Assembly: GCF_004801375.1 (NCBI RefSeq)
Contig: NZ_SSNZ01000001.1
Span: 434,001-498,000, forward strand
Source of the DNA: Flavobacterium supellecticarium
Lineage (GTDB): Bacteria > Bacteroidota > Bacteroidia > Flavobacteriales > Flavobacteriaceae
DNA length: 64,000 bases
Direction of reading: 5' to 3'
A model generated the notes under the pieces. The model saw only the letters and a list, made by a program, of their open reading frames with translations. It did not search any database and had not been told where the DNA came from. A program made the translations under genes and the position numbers. Below are positions 34,650 through 43,848 of this stretch, in pieces. The first letter of the stretch is position 1; each line of letters begins with the position of its first letter.

Positions 34650-36074
34650 TCAATCTTCAAAATACTCATCCTTAAAACCAATAAGATACAATTTGTCTTT
34701 GGCTCGTGTCATGGCGGTATACAACCAGCGAATATAATCCCGGTTAATACCTTCTGGCAAATACGGTTGTTCGATAAAAACCGTATTCCATTGTCCACCC
34801 TGCGATTTATGGCAGGTAATGGCATAAGAAAATTTTACCTGAAGGGCATTAAAATACGGATTGGCCTTTACTTTCTGTAATTTGCGATATTGTGTACGTT
34901 CGTCTTGATAGTCCAATAGTACTTCCTGATATAATAAATTGGACTGTTCATACGTTAATGACGGTGACTCACTTATGATCGTATCCAGGATCATTACGGT
35001 TTCGAACGGAATCTGATTTGGATAATCGACCATTCGGATTTTTACTTTGGCAAATTTGAATCCGTATAGTTCCTGAATTTTAAAAATTTCGAGAATCTCA
35101 ATAATGTCGCCATTTGCGATAAAACCGGCTTCATCGGAATCCTTAAGCCAGAAATAATTGTTTTTGACCACCATCATAAAATCGCCCGCCGATAATTCAC
35201 TTTCTTTGTCCAAAATACGCGAACGAATCTGCTGGTTGTACTGATTGGCTCTTTTATTGGAGCGTACGATAAATGCGGTATCTTCGATACTATAATTGCT
35301 GTAAGCCTGGTGAATCGCATCTTGTATATCATAACCATCCGTTAATCGGATAATATCTTTAAAACCACGTAATCGGAATTGAAACGACTCGATAAACTGC
35401 GATTTTAGAATTTCCCGTAATTCGGTAGCATTAAACAAAATTCCGGACTTCTCCTCCTGTCGCATTACTTCGTCCAGCTCGATATGCTGTATTTCCATGC
35501 TGTAATTCATCGCAAGCCCGTCGATATTTAAAGCCGGACTCACTTCCATATTTACCGGTGGCAACTGTGCTGTATCGCCTACCAGTATCATTTTGCATTT
35601 ATAACCCGAGTAAATATAAAGAATCAAATCATCCAATAACGAGCCATTTTCATACATACCCGAATCACTATTCGCATCAGAAATCATAGATGCTTCATCG
35701 ACGATAAACACCGTATTTTTGAACTTATTCGGTTGCATTGTAAAATGAACACCGCCACCACTTCCCTTTTTTGGAAAATAAATACGTTTATGAATCGTAA
35801 ATGCCGGTTTTTGGGAGTAATTGGAAATCACTTTTGCCGCTCGTCCCGTAGGTGCCAGCAAAACATATTTTTTACTAACGTCTTTCAGTTGATTGACAAT
35901 AGTAGAAATCACTGTTGTTTTTCCCGTTCCGGCATAACCTTTAAGCAGGAAAATTTCATCATCATTTTCGTTTATAATAAAATCGGCTATTTTCTGAAAA
36001 AAGATATCCTGTTTTTGCGTGGGCAAATACGGAAAGTTTTGTTTTAAAGCATTATAAAATTTACCGGAATTCAT
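34650..36074 (-). CDS. RecD-like ATP-dependent helicase
   Basis: I start at 36074 (MNSGKFYNALKQNFPYLPTQ); the longer frame from 36140 adds unlikely residues. The 474-residue helicase has Walker A GYAGTGKTT, LLAPTGRAAKVI (motif Ia), Walker B region FIVDEASM, GDTAQLPPV, and the C-terminal SF1B motifs (ITCHKSQGGQW and LYTAMTRAKDKLYLIG). It is a RecD-like/Dda-like 5'-3' DNA helicase without RecBC partners here. Role in repair or replication restart is inferred. Confidence 0.88.
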   Translation of the reverse strand: MNSGKFYNALKQNFPYLPTQKQDIFFQKIADFIINENDDEIFLLKGYAGTGKTTVISTIVNQLKDVSKKYVLLAPTGRAAKVISNYSQKPAFTIHKRIYFPKKGSGGGVHFTMQPNKFKNTVFIVDEASMISDANSDSGMYENGSLLDDLILYIYSGYKCKMILVGDTAQLPPVNMEVSPALNIDGLAMNYSMEIQHIELDEVMRQEEKSGILFNATELREILKSQFIESFQFRLRGFKDIIRLTDGYDIQDAIHQAYSNYSIEDTAFIVRSNKRANQYNQQIRSRILDKESELSAGDFMMVVKNNYFWLKDSDEAGFIANGDIIEILEIFKIQELYGFKFAKVKIRMVDYPNQIPFETVMILDTIISESPSLTYEQSNLLYQEVLLDYQDERTQYRKLQKVKANPYFNALQVKFSYAITCHKSQGGQWNTVFIEQPYLPEGINRDYIRWLYTAMTRAKDKLYLIGFKDEYFED

Positions 36075-36189
36075 GAAAACCAAAATAACATATTGAAGTT
36101 GTAAAACCCGCGTGACTACTACAACGGAAAAGAAGTCCAAAGATACATACCTTTTTTATCCCAAATCGGTTTCCGTGGCAAAAAAAATG

Positions 36190-36197
36190 TAAATTTG
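36190..36197 (+). promoter_or_regulatory. -7 element of the DUF3822-rsmD operon
   Basis: TAAATTTG, matching TAnnTTTG, 22 bases before the ATG at 36220. The expected -33 TTTG is not clear. Confidence 0.5.
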
Positions 36198-36219
36198 CTA
36201 TCAATTACGATTTCAGATA

Positions 36220-37029
36220 ATGTCATCAACTGCCACGATAGCTTTGAAAAACTATAAAAAATTGTCCCTTAAGGTCGCTCCAAACGGATTTTCATTTTGT
36301 GTTACCGACACACTGAATGATCGTATTCTGGAATTAGAGTCTGTTGCATTTAATTATACCCAATCGCTGGAAGATCAATTATGGAGAACATTTGTGGACT
36401 ATCCTGCATTAACGCGGCACTATGACGACATTGTGGTTTTGCACGACAATAATTTTAACACTTTTGTACCCAAGGCACTTTTCGATGAAAATTTTCTGGG
36501 AAGCTATTTGCAATACAATACCAAAGTATTTGAATCCGATTTTTTTGCTTTTGATGAAATCGAGGTTCACGAAATGAATAATGTATATGTTCCGTTTGTA
36601 AATGCGAATAATTTCCTGATTGATCAGTTCGGAAGTTTTGACTATAAAAATAGCAATACCCCCTTGGTTTCGGCTTTGTTGGATTTATCGCGAAACAAAG
36701 AAGAAAAACAGGTTTTTATCCATATTCAAAACACTCATTTTGAAATAATTATAAGTCATAATTTAAAGTTATTATTATTTAATTCTTTTGAATATAAAAC
36801 ACCCGAAGATTTTGTGTATTATCTGTTGTTTACCCTCGAACAATTACAGCTCAATCCGGAAACGGTAGTCGTAAATTTGTTAGGTAAAATAACCCTGAAT
36901 CATCCCTGCTATGAAATTGCCTACCGTTATGTGCGCAATATAGCGTTGTTGGATACGCAGGCCTTGCAAAAACGCTATTCGCTTGAAGAAAACAGTATTT
37001 TAGAAAATTTTATCCTCCTCCATTCATGA
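36220..37029 (+). CDS. DUF3822 family protein
   Basis: A 269-residue soluble protein of a Bacteroidota-specific family. It starts TATIALKNYKKLSLKVAP and has ILELESVAFNYT, LVSALLDLSRNKEEKQVFIHI and a C-terminal PETVVVNLLGKITLNHPCYE. The fold recalls actin-like/FtsA-like ATPase pairs, but nucleotide motifs are not evident. It overlaps rsmD by 4 bases (ATGA), an arrangement common in Flavobacteria, suggesting a link to ribosome maturation, unproven. Confidence 0.85.
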   Translation: MSSTATIALKNYKKLSLKVAPNGFSFCVTDTLNDRILELESVAFNYTQSLEDQLWRTFVDYPALTRHYDDIVVLHDNNFNTFVPKALFDENFLGSYLQYNTKVFESDFFAFDEIEVHEMNNVYVPFVNANNFLIDQFGSFDYKNSNTPLVSALLDLSRNKEEKQVFIHIQNTHFEIIISHNLKLLLFNSFEYKTPEDFVYYLLFTLEQLQLNPETVVVNLLGKITLNHPCYEIAYRYVRNIALLDTQALQKRYSLEENSILENFILLHS

Positions 37030-37613
37030 GAATAATTTCCGGAAAATATAAAGGAAGACGTATCAATCCTCCGAAAAATTTACCTGTCCGACCGACAACC
37101 GATATGTCGAAGGAATCCTTGTTTAATATATTAAACAATTATTTTAATTTTTCAGAATTACGGGTTCTGGATTTGTTTGCCGGTACCGGAAACATCAGTT
37201 ATGAATTTGCGTCCCGCGGTTCCGGTCCGATTACAAGTGTAGATGGCGATTATGGTTGTGTTACGTTTATCAAAAAAACTGCAAAGGAATTTGACTTTGA
37301 CATTACAGCGATCAAAAGTGATGTGTTTAAATTTTTAGAAAAAAGCAAAGCTACTTTTGATATTATTTTTGCCGATCCGCCTTACGGAATGGAACAAAAA
37401 GACTTTGAACGCATTGTTAGTCTGGTATTTGAAAACGAACTACTGGAAGAAGATGGTATGATGATCATTGAGCATTCCAAACATACTCCTATTAGTCATA
37501 TGGCTAATTTTTCCTTTTTGAAAAACTACGGCGGTTCGGTATTTTCTTTTTTTGAATTGGAAAACGATACGGAAGAAGATGTTACCGACGAGGAAGACGA
37601 ATTTGACAGTTAA
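37026..37613 (+). CDS. rsmD: 16S rRNA (guanine-966 N2)-methyltransferase
   Basis: A 195-residue methyltransferase: MRIISGKYKGRRINPP start, RPTTDMSKESLFNIL, motif I LDLFAGTGNISYE, and the catalytic IIFADPPYG. The C-terminal EEDVTDEEDEFDS tail is acidic and not typical. It methylates G966 in the small subunit head. Coupled to DUF3822 by overlap. Confidence 0.93.
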   Translation: MRIISGKYKGRRINPPKNLPVRPTTDMSKESLFNILNNYFNFSELRVLDLFAGTGNISYEFASRGSGPITSVDGDYGCVTFIKKTAKEFDFDITAIKSDVFKFLEKSKATFDIIFADPPYGMEQKDFERIVSLVFENELLEEDGMMIIEHSKHTPISHMANFSFLKNYGGSVFSFFELENDTEEDVTDEEDEFDS

Positions 37614-37622
37614 AATAAAAAA

Positions 37623-37936
37623 AGCAGACCTGTAAGCCGGATTCTGTATTCCGATACATCGGAACCCTTATCATTTATCTAGCCCCGACATTACTGTCGG
37701 GATCTATCTGCCTACCCCTCAACAACGGACGAGCAGCCCTTAAATGTTGATATACATGGCATTTCACCGCATAGAGTTTACCTGGTTTCACTACAGCATT
37801 ACCTGTACATACTTTCTGTTGCACTTGTCCTAATCCCGATAAATTCGGAACTGACGGGTGTTACCCGCTATGCTACTCTGTGGTGTCCGGACTTTCCTCC
37901 CTTCCGAAGAATCGGAACGACGATAAGGCGGTCTGC
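37623..37936 (-). ncRNA. rnpB: RNase P RNA (class A)
   Basis: On the minus strand the RNA runs from GCAGACCGCC (37936) to GGTCTGC (37623), whose ends pair. It contains the diagnostic GGGAGGAAAGTCCGGAC (P4 strand), AGCGGGTAACACCCG, ACAGAAAGTATGTACAGGT, and 3' AGAATCCGGCTTACAGG (second P4 strand). A -7 box TATCTTTG at 37949-37942 places the start five bases downstream, exactly at 37936. Precursor tRNA 5' processing. Confidence 0.96.
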
Positions 37937-38058
37937 GGCTGCAAAGATAGCAGAATATTCGTGTTTCAGGCATTTTAAACAACAGTACTTTAACATTGCT
38001 TTATAGTCTGTTGAGAATAAAATGCTTATCTTTAAAGTGTATCCTCAAATTTTAAATT

Positions 38059-38358
38059 ATGATCCGTATGTATCACTATGCCACCGTTACCAAAGCTTTG
38101 GAAGAACTGGCCGAAAAAGGTTTTTCTGTCGATTTTAATATTCACGAACAGGATATTATTCAAAATCCATCCAATTACGAGATCGTTCATATTTACCGTT
38201 ACGAAGGCCAAACCAATCCCGACGATGAAGCTACCGTATATGGTATTAAATCCATTACCGGAGAAAAAGGTGTATTTGTAGCCGGACAATTGGCTTCTTC
38301 CGAAAATGACATTGAAAAAGTATTAATTGACCTAAGTATAAAAGGCAGAACCGAATAG
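38059..38358 (+). CDS. Conserved small Flavobacterial protein
   Basis: A 99-residue protein starting [20 protein letters not shown] with [28 protein letters not shown] and [22 protein letters not shown] segments. Proteins like this are sometimes called phosphoribosylpyrophosphate synthetase, but it is far too short and lacks the PRPP motif. Function unknown. It precedes dnaX with its own terminator-free gap of 89 bases. Confidence 0.75.
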   Translation: MIRMYHYATVTKALEELAEKGFSVDFNIHEQDIIQNPSNYEIVHIYRYEGQTNPDDEATVYGIKSITGEKGVFVAGQLASSENDIEKVLIDLSIKGRTE

Positions 38359-38400
38359 CGTGTTATCCCTTTATATTGTTAAAAACTATCTGCAGCCGGT

Positions 38401-38432
38401 TTTGCAATTTGCTATTTTTACCGCTATATTTG
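38401..38432 (+). promoter_or_regulatory. Promoter of dnaX
   Basis: TTTG (38401-38404) and TATATTTG (38425-38432) with 20 bases between, the Bacteroidota -33/-7 pattern. The start codon is 16 bases past the -7 box. Confidence 0.75.
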
Positions 38433-38447
38433 CTGTAATATAAAGTC

Positions 38448-39533
38448 ATGGAACAATTCATCGTATCAGCCCGTAAATACCGACCGCAAACGTTTAAAGA
38501 CGTAGTGGGTCAGCAGGCTATTACCAATACTTTATTAAACGCTATCGATAATAACCATCTGGCGCAGGCGTTGCTCTTTACAGGTCCGCGTGGTGTTGGA
38601 AAAACTACTTGTGCGCGTATTCTGGCTCGTAAAATCAATCAGGAAGGTTACGATGATCCATACGAAGATTTTGCATTTAATGTATTTGAACTGGATGCGG
38701 CTTCGAATAACTCTGTAGACGATATCCGTAACCTTATTGATCAGGTACGTATCCCACCGCAAACCGGAAAATTTAAAGTATATATCATCGACGAGGTGCA
38801 TATGCTTTCCCAGGCAGCTTTTAACGCCTTCCTTAAAACATTAGAGGAACCGCCAAAGCATGCTATTTTTATCCTGGCAACTACCGAAAAACACAAGATT
38901 ATCCCAACTATTTTGTCGCGTTGTCAGATTTTTGATTTTAAGCGTATTACCGTTAAGGATGCCAAAGAACACCTTGCCGAAGTAGCTAAAAGTCAGAATA
39001 TTGTTTTTGAAGACGATGCACTCCATATCATTGCTCAAAAAGCAGATGGTGCAATGCGTGATGCTTTGTCCATTTTTGACCGTGTAGTTTCCTATTGTGG
39101 AACTAATCTGACACGTCAGGCGGTAACCGAAAACCTAAATGTATTAGATTACGAATATTATATTAAAGTAACAGATCTGATTCTGGAAAACAGGATTCCG
39201 GAATTATTGTTAGCTTATAACGATATACTGGCAAAAGGATTCGATGGTCATCATTTTATAGCCGGACTGGCCTCACATTTCAGAGATTTGTTGGTATGTA
39301 AAAATCCGGCAACTTTAGTATTATTGGAAGCTGGCGAAGTGGCACAGAATTTATACAAAGAACAGGCTCAAAAAACGTCTCAGGAATTCCTGTTACAGGG
39401 AATTGATGTGGCAAACGATTGTGATTTAAAATACAAAAGCAGTCAGAACCAACGTCTTTTAGTTGAATTATGCCTGATGCAACTGGCCTCCATTACTTTT
39501 GATGGAGAAAAAAAAAAGCTAAGTCATACATAA
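38448..39533 (+). CDS. dnaX: DNA polymerase III gamma/tau, N-terminal (gamma-like) frame
   Basis: The frame gives 361 residues covering the AAA+ clamp-loader domains: YRPQTFKDVVGQ, Walker A GPRGVGKT (46-53), Walker B IIDEVHMLS, sensor ATTEKHKIIPTILSRCQIF, and the collar domain. The E. coli-style zinc-binding cysteines are missing, as often in Bacteroidota. It ends LSHT-stop four codons after a run of ten A. The next frame back (-1) stays open and continues in AKSYIIPPDFFRNNPKP into the C-terminal tau-like part at 39587-40216; together they make about 589 residues, the size of an intact Flavobacterial DnaX. See slip-site entry. Confidence 0.93.
   Translation: MEQFIVSARKYRPQTFKDVVGQQAITNTLLNAIDNNHLAQALLFTGPRGVGKTTCARILARKINQEGYDDPYEDFAFNVFELDAASNNSVDDIRNLIDQVRIPPQTGKFKVYIIDEVHMLSQAAFNAFLKTLEEPPKHAIFILATTEKHKIIPTILSRCQIFDFKRITVKDAKEHLAEVAKSQNIVFEDDALHIIAQKADGAMRDALSIFDRVVSYCGTNLTRQAVTENLNVLDYEYYIKVTDLILENRIPELLLAYNDILAKGFDGHHFIAGLASHFRDLLVCKNPATLVLLEAGEVAQNLYKEQAQKTSQEFLLQGIDVANDCDLKYKSSQNQRLLVELCLMQLASITFDGEKKKLSHT
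39508..39518 (+). other. dnaX A10G slip site or homopolymer indel
   Basis: Ten A followed by G. In the zero frame the last codons are A AAA AAG, the very heptamer used for -1 frameshifting in E. coli dnaX, in the right phase. A -1 step gives the long product; no step gives the short one after CTA AGT CAT ACA TAA. RNA polymerase slippage on A10 would also mix products. No strong downstream stem-loop is seen, and an uncalled eleventh A would make the gene one intact frame. Confidence 0.6.
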
Positions 39534-39586
39534 TCCCTCCCGATTTTTTCAGGAATAATCCCAAACCGGTCGCATCAAGCCCGGAG

Positions 39587-40216
39587 GTGACTGCCATTCC
39601 ACAAACTCAGGCGCAACCCAATCCGCATCCGGCAAACGTTCCGTCGCAGGAAGTTGCTGCTACAGTTGTTCCTGTTAATCCGGAACCTGTAGCGGTAAAA
39701 ATGGTTACGCCGGAGATTAAACCTATGCTTGCTCCCGACCTGAATGCCGAAAAGAAAGTTTCTGCTTTTTCGTTGGCCAGTATCCGGGCCAAAAAGGAAC
39801 TGGAAGCGCAGCAAAAAGCCAATGTATTACAACACGATGAACTTCCGCGGGAAGCCTTTTCCGAAACCGATATGTTGTTGCAATGGAATAAATTTGCACA
39901 ACGTTTAAGTGATAAAGGGCAAAAAATTATGGCCACTTATATGCAAATCAACGATCCGGTTTTGGATGCCGATGGTACAACTATAAAACTCGAGTTGCCA
40001 AACGAAGGCTCCAAAGTTGATTTTGACAATAATAAAATTGAACTTCTAGGCTATTTACGCGGAAAATTACATAACCACGACATTGTTATCAATGTCCATG
40101 TCAATGAAGTTGTTGAAACCAAATATGCTTTTACGGCTTTGGAAAAATTTGACAAATTAAAAGCCATCAATCCGGCTTTGGAATTATTGCGTAAAACATT
40201 TGACCTTGATATATAA
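39587..40216 (+). CDS. dnaX: DnaX C-terminal (tau-like) part in the -1 frame
   Basis: This open frame really begins in the A10 run at about 39509 and has no start codon of its own (a GTG at 39587 is the first possible). It encodes a Pro/Ala-rich linker (~39560-39760) and a C-terminal domain of the kind that follows the clamp-loader core in Bacteroidota DnaX (FSLASIRAKKELEAQQK, SETDMLLQWNKFAQRLSDKG, ELPNEGSKVDFDNNK, FDKLKAINPALELLRKTFDLDI). It therefore is not a separate gene but the rest of dnaX. Confidence 0.85.
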   Translation: MTAIPQTQAQPNPHPANVPSQEVAATVVPVNPEPVAVKMVTPEIKPMLAPDLNAEKKVSAFSLASIRAKKELEAQQKANVLQHDELPREAFSETDMLLQWNKFAQRLSDKGQKIMATYMQINDPVLDADGTTIKLELPNEGSKVDFDNNKIELLGYLRGKLHNHDIVINVHVNEVVETKYAFTALEKFDKLKAINPALELLRKTFDLDI

Positions 40217-40219
40217 TCT

Positions 40220-40798
40220 TTAGGCCAGTTTTTGTCCTAAACGAAAGGCTTTTTCCAACCATTTTTTGCGTTGTTCCGCATTTGACGTTTTTATAATTCC
40301 AAAATACGACACCTTTACCGGTTTTACGCCACAAAATTCCAATACGGCTTTTTTTAACTGATTGACACTCGGTTTTCCATAAACCAGCCAATAATAAAAA
40401 CCCGGCTGATCCAATGTTGTTATAATTCGGGCTGTTTTTCCGTTTAGTAATTTATCCCACCAAACGGAATCTTTACGGTAGCGAAATGCCATTCCGGGTA
40501 AAAAAAGGCGATCCAAAAATCCCTTGGTAATCGCAGGAAGCCCGCCCCACCAAACCGGATGTACCCAAACCAAATGATCGGCTTGCTGAATTAATTCCCA
40601 TGCTTTTTGTAAATCCGGTTCCAATTCCATCCGTTTTTGATAGCCAAAACGCAAATTCGGATCAAAATCCAAATCGGCTATCGTTACAACCGACACTTTT
40701 GCATCAGTTGTTTGCACTCCTCTTAGATACGCATCCGCTAAAGCGAAATTAAAACTGTCTTTGTTTGGGTGGCCATTAATGATCAGTATGTTTTTCAT
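40220..40798 (-). CDS. NAD(P)H-dependent oxidoreductase, flavodoxin-like fold
   Basis: A 192-residue quinone-reductase-type flavoprotein: ILIINGHPNKDSFNFALAD (FMN phosphate loop), DHLVWVHPVWWGGLPAITKGFLDR, and TTLDQPGFYY. Similar to KefF/MdaB-type NAD(P)H dehydrogenases that reduce quinones or electrophiles. It shares direction with the dehydrogenase-like gene 17 bases upstream and is convergent with dnaX with only a 3-base gap. Confidence 0.9.
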   Translation of the reverse strand: MKNILIINGHPNKDSFNFALADAYLRGVQTTDAKVSVVTIADLDFDPNLRFGYQKRMELEPDLQKAWELIQQADHLVWVHPVWWGGLPAITKGFLDRLFLPGMAFRYRKDSVWWDKLLNGKTARIITTLDQPGFYYWLVYGKPSVNQLKKAVLEFCGVKPVKVSYFGIIKTSNAEQRKKWLEKAFRLGQKLA

Positions 40799-40814
40799 AA
40801 CTACAAACGTTGTT

Positions 40815-41834
40815 TTACAGTTTAAATGTATTGATTTTAATCGTTTTATTAGTCGTCAGTGCGGTTATCATTTCATTTGGTTGATACAATTGATGACTAA
40901 AATAGATTCCATTCGAAAATGAGCAGTTTTCTAATTTCTCGATATGCAAAACCGTAGCAAACGCGGTTAATTCCGATTGTCCTTTGTCGCTTTGCAAAAC
41001 GGTTTTTGACCTTCCGTTTGTAGTCGTCGCCAATACTTCAAAAGTAGTCTTATCCCCTTTTCCATTCGCACTAAAAAGCAATCTTCTGTTTTTTAGCGAC
41101 AAAAGATCAAATAATCGGACGGATTGAAAAATCCCTAACAAAAAGGTTACCAATTTCGAACTATAGGTCATTTTAACCGAAACCGTCGGGATTTTTTCAA
41201 TGGTATTCAGAATAAATAAATCCGGGACATCAAAATTGTAAACCTGTCGTTTTCCGATTTCAAAGGCAAAATCGTATTTTTCGGAATCTAAAAAATGTAG
41301 GAGCGTTACCGGTAGATTTTCTTTATAACGGAGAAACGGTTTGCTGACATTTTCGGCCATAAAATGTGCTGAACTTTCACCCGCTTTATCCTTAATCGAA
41401 TAATACACGAATAATTCCACCGCTTTTGTATTTTCTAAATCCTGTAGTAAACCGGACATAACACCCGCCATCCATCCGGAGCTAAATACAATTTTACTCG
41501 ATAATTTCTTTTCTTTAGAGGCAATCGAAAATGCCTCAGTCAAATCGGGAGTGGGTTTGGTAATGTCGATATAATCGATCTGATTGTCGATCGCATAATA
41601 CAATACATTATTTAGTTTGTCATTTACGCATAATACAATCAGGTCGATTGCTTGTTTGGAAATTTCAGACAATGTGGAATAATCCATCACATCAATTGTC
41701 AACCGATTCGGGAAATTACTTTCTTTACGACTGCCTATAAACAGGTTACAATCGGGATTTCTGGATTTTAAAATTTGGAAAATGGTAGAACCGATCAGAC
41801 CTGTTCCTCCAATGATAAGGATGTTTTTTTGCAT
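40815..41834 (-). CDS. Saccharopine-dehydrogenase-like NAD(P)-binding protein
   Basis: I start at 41834 (MQKNILIIGGTGLIGSTIF), dropping seven residues. The 339-residue protein has a Rossmann loop GGTGLIG, DLIVLCVNDKLNNVLYYAID and KIVFSSGWMAGVMSGLL, resembling the saccharopine-dehydrogenase-type NAD-binding domain with a following catalytic-like domain. Substrate unknown. Upstream of the quinone reductase-like gene in one likely operon; the Crp/Fnr gene lies 91 bases further upstream. Confidence 0.75.
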   Translation of the reverse strand: MQKNILIIGGTGLIGSTIFQILKSRNPDCNLFIGSRKESNFPNRLTIDVMDYSTLSEISKQAIDLIVLCVNDKLNNVLYYAIDNQIDYIDITKPTPDLTEAFSIASKEKKLSSKIVFSSGWMAGVMSGLLQDLENTKAVELFVYYSIKDKAGESSAHFMAENVSKPFLRYKENLPVTLLHFLDSEKYDFAFEIGKRQVYNFDVPDLFILNTIEKIPTVSVKMTYSSKLVTFLLGIFQSVRLFDLLSLKNRRLLFSANGKGDKTTFEVLATTTNGRSKTVLQSDKGQSELTAFATVLHIEKLENCSFSNGIYFSHQLYQPNEMITALTTNKTIKINTFKL

Positions 41835-41925
41835 AACTGGAATTGTTTTCTGCAAAAATATTGGAGGATTAAAGCGAAATTACCAGACATATGTCCAATA
41901 GTGAATTCTCCAGGAATTTAAAAAC

Positions 41926-42483
41926 TTACACTACTTTTCGGATACGGCTCAAATGCCTTGGTGTAATTCCTAAAAATGAAGCCAGATATTGTAAAGGAAT
42001 CAATTTGATATATAAAGGCTGTAATCGAAACAATTCTTCGTAACGTTCTTTACCGGAAAATTTCTGAAAGGATGCAATTCTTTTTTCCAGTTGCACATAT
42101 TGGGTTTCGGCCAGAATACGCCCCACTTTTTGCCAGTTGCTATTCTCAAAATACAAGCGTTCGAGGTCGTCCTGATGCAAAACCTCCAATTCGGTATCAA
42201 AAAGTGCCTGAATGTTTTCATCTGTTGATTTTTTAGTCACAAAACTCGAAAAAGCAGACATTAATTCATTTTCAAACGTGATGCAATTGGTAATTTCATC
42301 ACCATCACCATTGATATAAAAAGAACGCAGCGCTCCGGATTTAATAAAAACAATTTCATCACAAACGGTATTTTCCTCTATCAGGTATTCCCCTTTTTTT
42401 AAACTTCGTTCGGTAAGTATATCATCCAGCATATCCAATTCGGCTGCCGTCAGAATCCCCAGTTTTTTAAACAATGTTTTCAT
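41926..42483 (-). CDS. Crp/Fnr-family transcriptional regulator
   Basis: I start at 42483 (MKTLFKKLGILTAAELDML). The 185-residue regulator has a cyclic-nucleotide-binding-type beta barrel (residues ~20-115: KKGEYLIEENTVCDEIVFIKS, IKSGALRSFYIN) and a C-terminal HTH (LQYLASFLGITPRHLSRIRK). It is the divergent-fold, single-domain-ligand type common in Bacteroidota. Likely regulates the two redox genes just downstream on the same strand. Confidence 0.9.
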   Translation of the reverse strand: MKTLFKKLGILTAAELDMLDDILTERSLKKGEYLIEENTVCDEIVFIKSGALRSFYINGDGDEITNCITFENELMSAFSSFVTKKSTDENIQALFDTELEVLHQDDLERLYFENSNWQKVGRILAETQYVQLEKRIASFQKFSGKERYEELFRLQPLYIKLIPLQYLASFLGITPRHLSRIRKVV

Positions 42484-42496
42484 AAGAATAGTACTA

Positions 42497-42937
42497 TTAT
42501 TTTTGAAGCTCCATAGATAAAATCGGGAACGGTTTTCCATTAGGATCCAAAGGTTCTCTCTTTACCGTTTTAAAACCGAGATATTCATAAAAACCCACCG
42601 CCTGTACATTTTGTTCATTTACATCAACTTTTCGTGCATTTTGTTTCTTTACAGCAAAATCAAGCAAAGCTTTACCTACTCCTTTTCCACGATAATCGGG
42701 ACGGATAAAAAGCATTTCAATTTTATCGTCATCTAACCCTATAAAACCCCTAATTTCGTTATGATCACGCGTACAGAAAAGGCTTACTGCTTTTAGATAT
42801 TCATTTAAAATCAGCGGTTTGTAGTATTGAATATCGGCTTCCGTCAAAAAGGTATGTGTTGCACGAACGGACGCTTCCCATAGATCGGTAATCTCTATAT
42901 AATCCGCTATAGAAGGTGTAACAATTGTCATCTCCAT
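42497..42937 (-). CDS. GNAT acetyltransferase
   Basis: A 146-residue N-acetyltransferase with the acetyl-CoA motif FIRPDYRGKGVGKALLDFA and the terminal strand AVGFYEYLGFK. The substrate is unknown. Met3 is an alternative start. It ends 13 bases before the Crp/Fnr start and starts 3 bases after the Ppx stop. Confidence 0.92.
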   Translation of the reverse strand: MEMTIVTPSIADYIEITDLWEASVRATHTFLTEADIQYYKPLILNEYLKAVSLFCTRDHNEIRGFIGLDDDKIEMLFIRPDYRGKGVGKALLDFAVKKQNARKVDVNEQNVQAVGFYEYLGFKTVKREPLDPNGKPFPILSMELQK

Positions 42938-42940
42938 TTT

Positions 42941-43831
42941 TTAAATTTTGTCGTAATACATAGCCTTAACAATCCCATCAGATAAACCTATTTTTGGCAC
43001 ATAAATATTTTTGGCACCACTCCATTTCATAGCATTCAGATAAATTCGTGTTGCCGGGATAATGACATCGGCACGATCCGGATTTAAACCGATTTCGGAG
43101 ATACGTTGTTCGTACGATAATGAATTCAGGTATTGATATTGTGCGTTTACATAGGCATACGACAATGGTTTTTCCTGTAATTTCCCGGAAAGTTTAAATA
43201 ATTTATTGATATTTCCACCGGAACCGATCAATGTAATATGATCATACGGTTCCGTTTGTACTTTAATCCATTTTTCAATTTCCTGCCAAACCACCTCATT
43301 TACCATATTATTCAGCAAACGAACCGTACCGTTTTTAAACGATTTGGAAGCAACCATTTGACCTTCTGAGAACAACGAAAACTCAGTACTTCCCCCGCCA
43401 ACATCCACATAAAGATAAGTCTGATCCGTTTTAATAAAGTGACGTAAATCGGAAGATGCTATAATTTTAGCTTCTTTTTTTCCGTCGATAATATTGATTT
43501 TTATATCGGCTTTTTTCTTGATAATATCAGCCACTTCCTGTCCGTTATAAGCCTCACGCATAGCGGAAGTAGCACAAGCCATATAACGTTCTACTTTATA
43601 TACTTTCATTAACAGCTTAAACGCTTTCATCGCATCAACCATTCGCTCGATATTATCATCGGTAATTTCACCAACGGTAAAGGCATCCTGTCCCAAACGA
43701 ATGGGAACACGAACCAATTCACTTTTATTAAATTGCGTTTCTTTACCGACCTGCTCCACGATATTGGTGATCAATAATCGCATAGCATTGGAACCGATAT
43801 CGATAGCGGCATATTTTTTAATCGAAATCAT
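42941..43831 (-). CDS. ppx: Ppx/GppA-family phosphatase
   Basis: A 296-residue exopolyphosphatase/pppGpp phosphatase-like protein: AAIDIGSNAMRLLITN (phosphate loop), DGKKEAKIIASSDLRH, YLYVDVGGGSTEFSLF, and LIGSGGNINKL. It consists of the ASKHA core without the C-terminal helical extension of E. coli Ppx. It lies directly downstream of ppk1, so polyphosphate breakdown is the likely role. Confidence 0.92.
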   Translation of the reverse strand: MISIKKYAAIDIGSNAMRLLITNIVEQVGKETQFNKSELVRVPIRLGQDAFTVGEITDDNIERMVDAMKAFKLLMKVYKVERYMACATSAMREAYNGQEVADIIKKKADIKINIIDGKKEAKIIASSDLRHFIKTDQTYLYVDVGGGSTEFSLFSEGQMVASKSFKNGTVRLLNNMVNEVVWQEIEKWIKVQTEPYDHITLIGSGGNINKLFKLSGKLQEKPLSYAYVNAQYQYLNSLSYEQRISEIGLNPDRADVIIPATRIYLNAMKWSGAKNIYVPKIGLSDGIVKAMYYDKI

Positions 43832-43848
43832 ATTATTCTAAAATCAGA

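Noticed and set aside
38059..38358. Phosphoribosylpyrophosphate synthetase annotation
   Set aside because: 99 residues, no PRPP-binding motif; called a conserved unknown instead.
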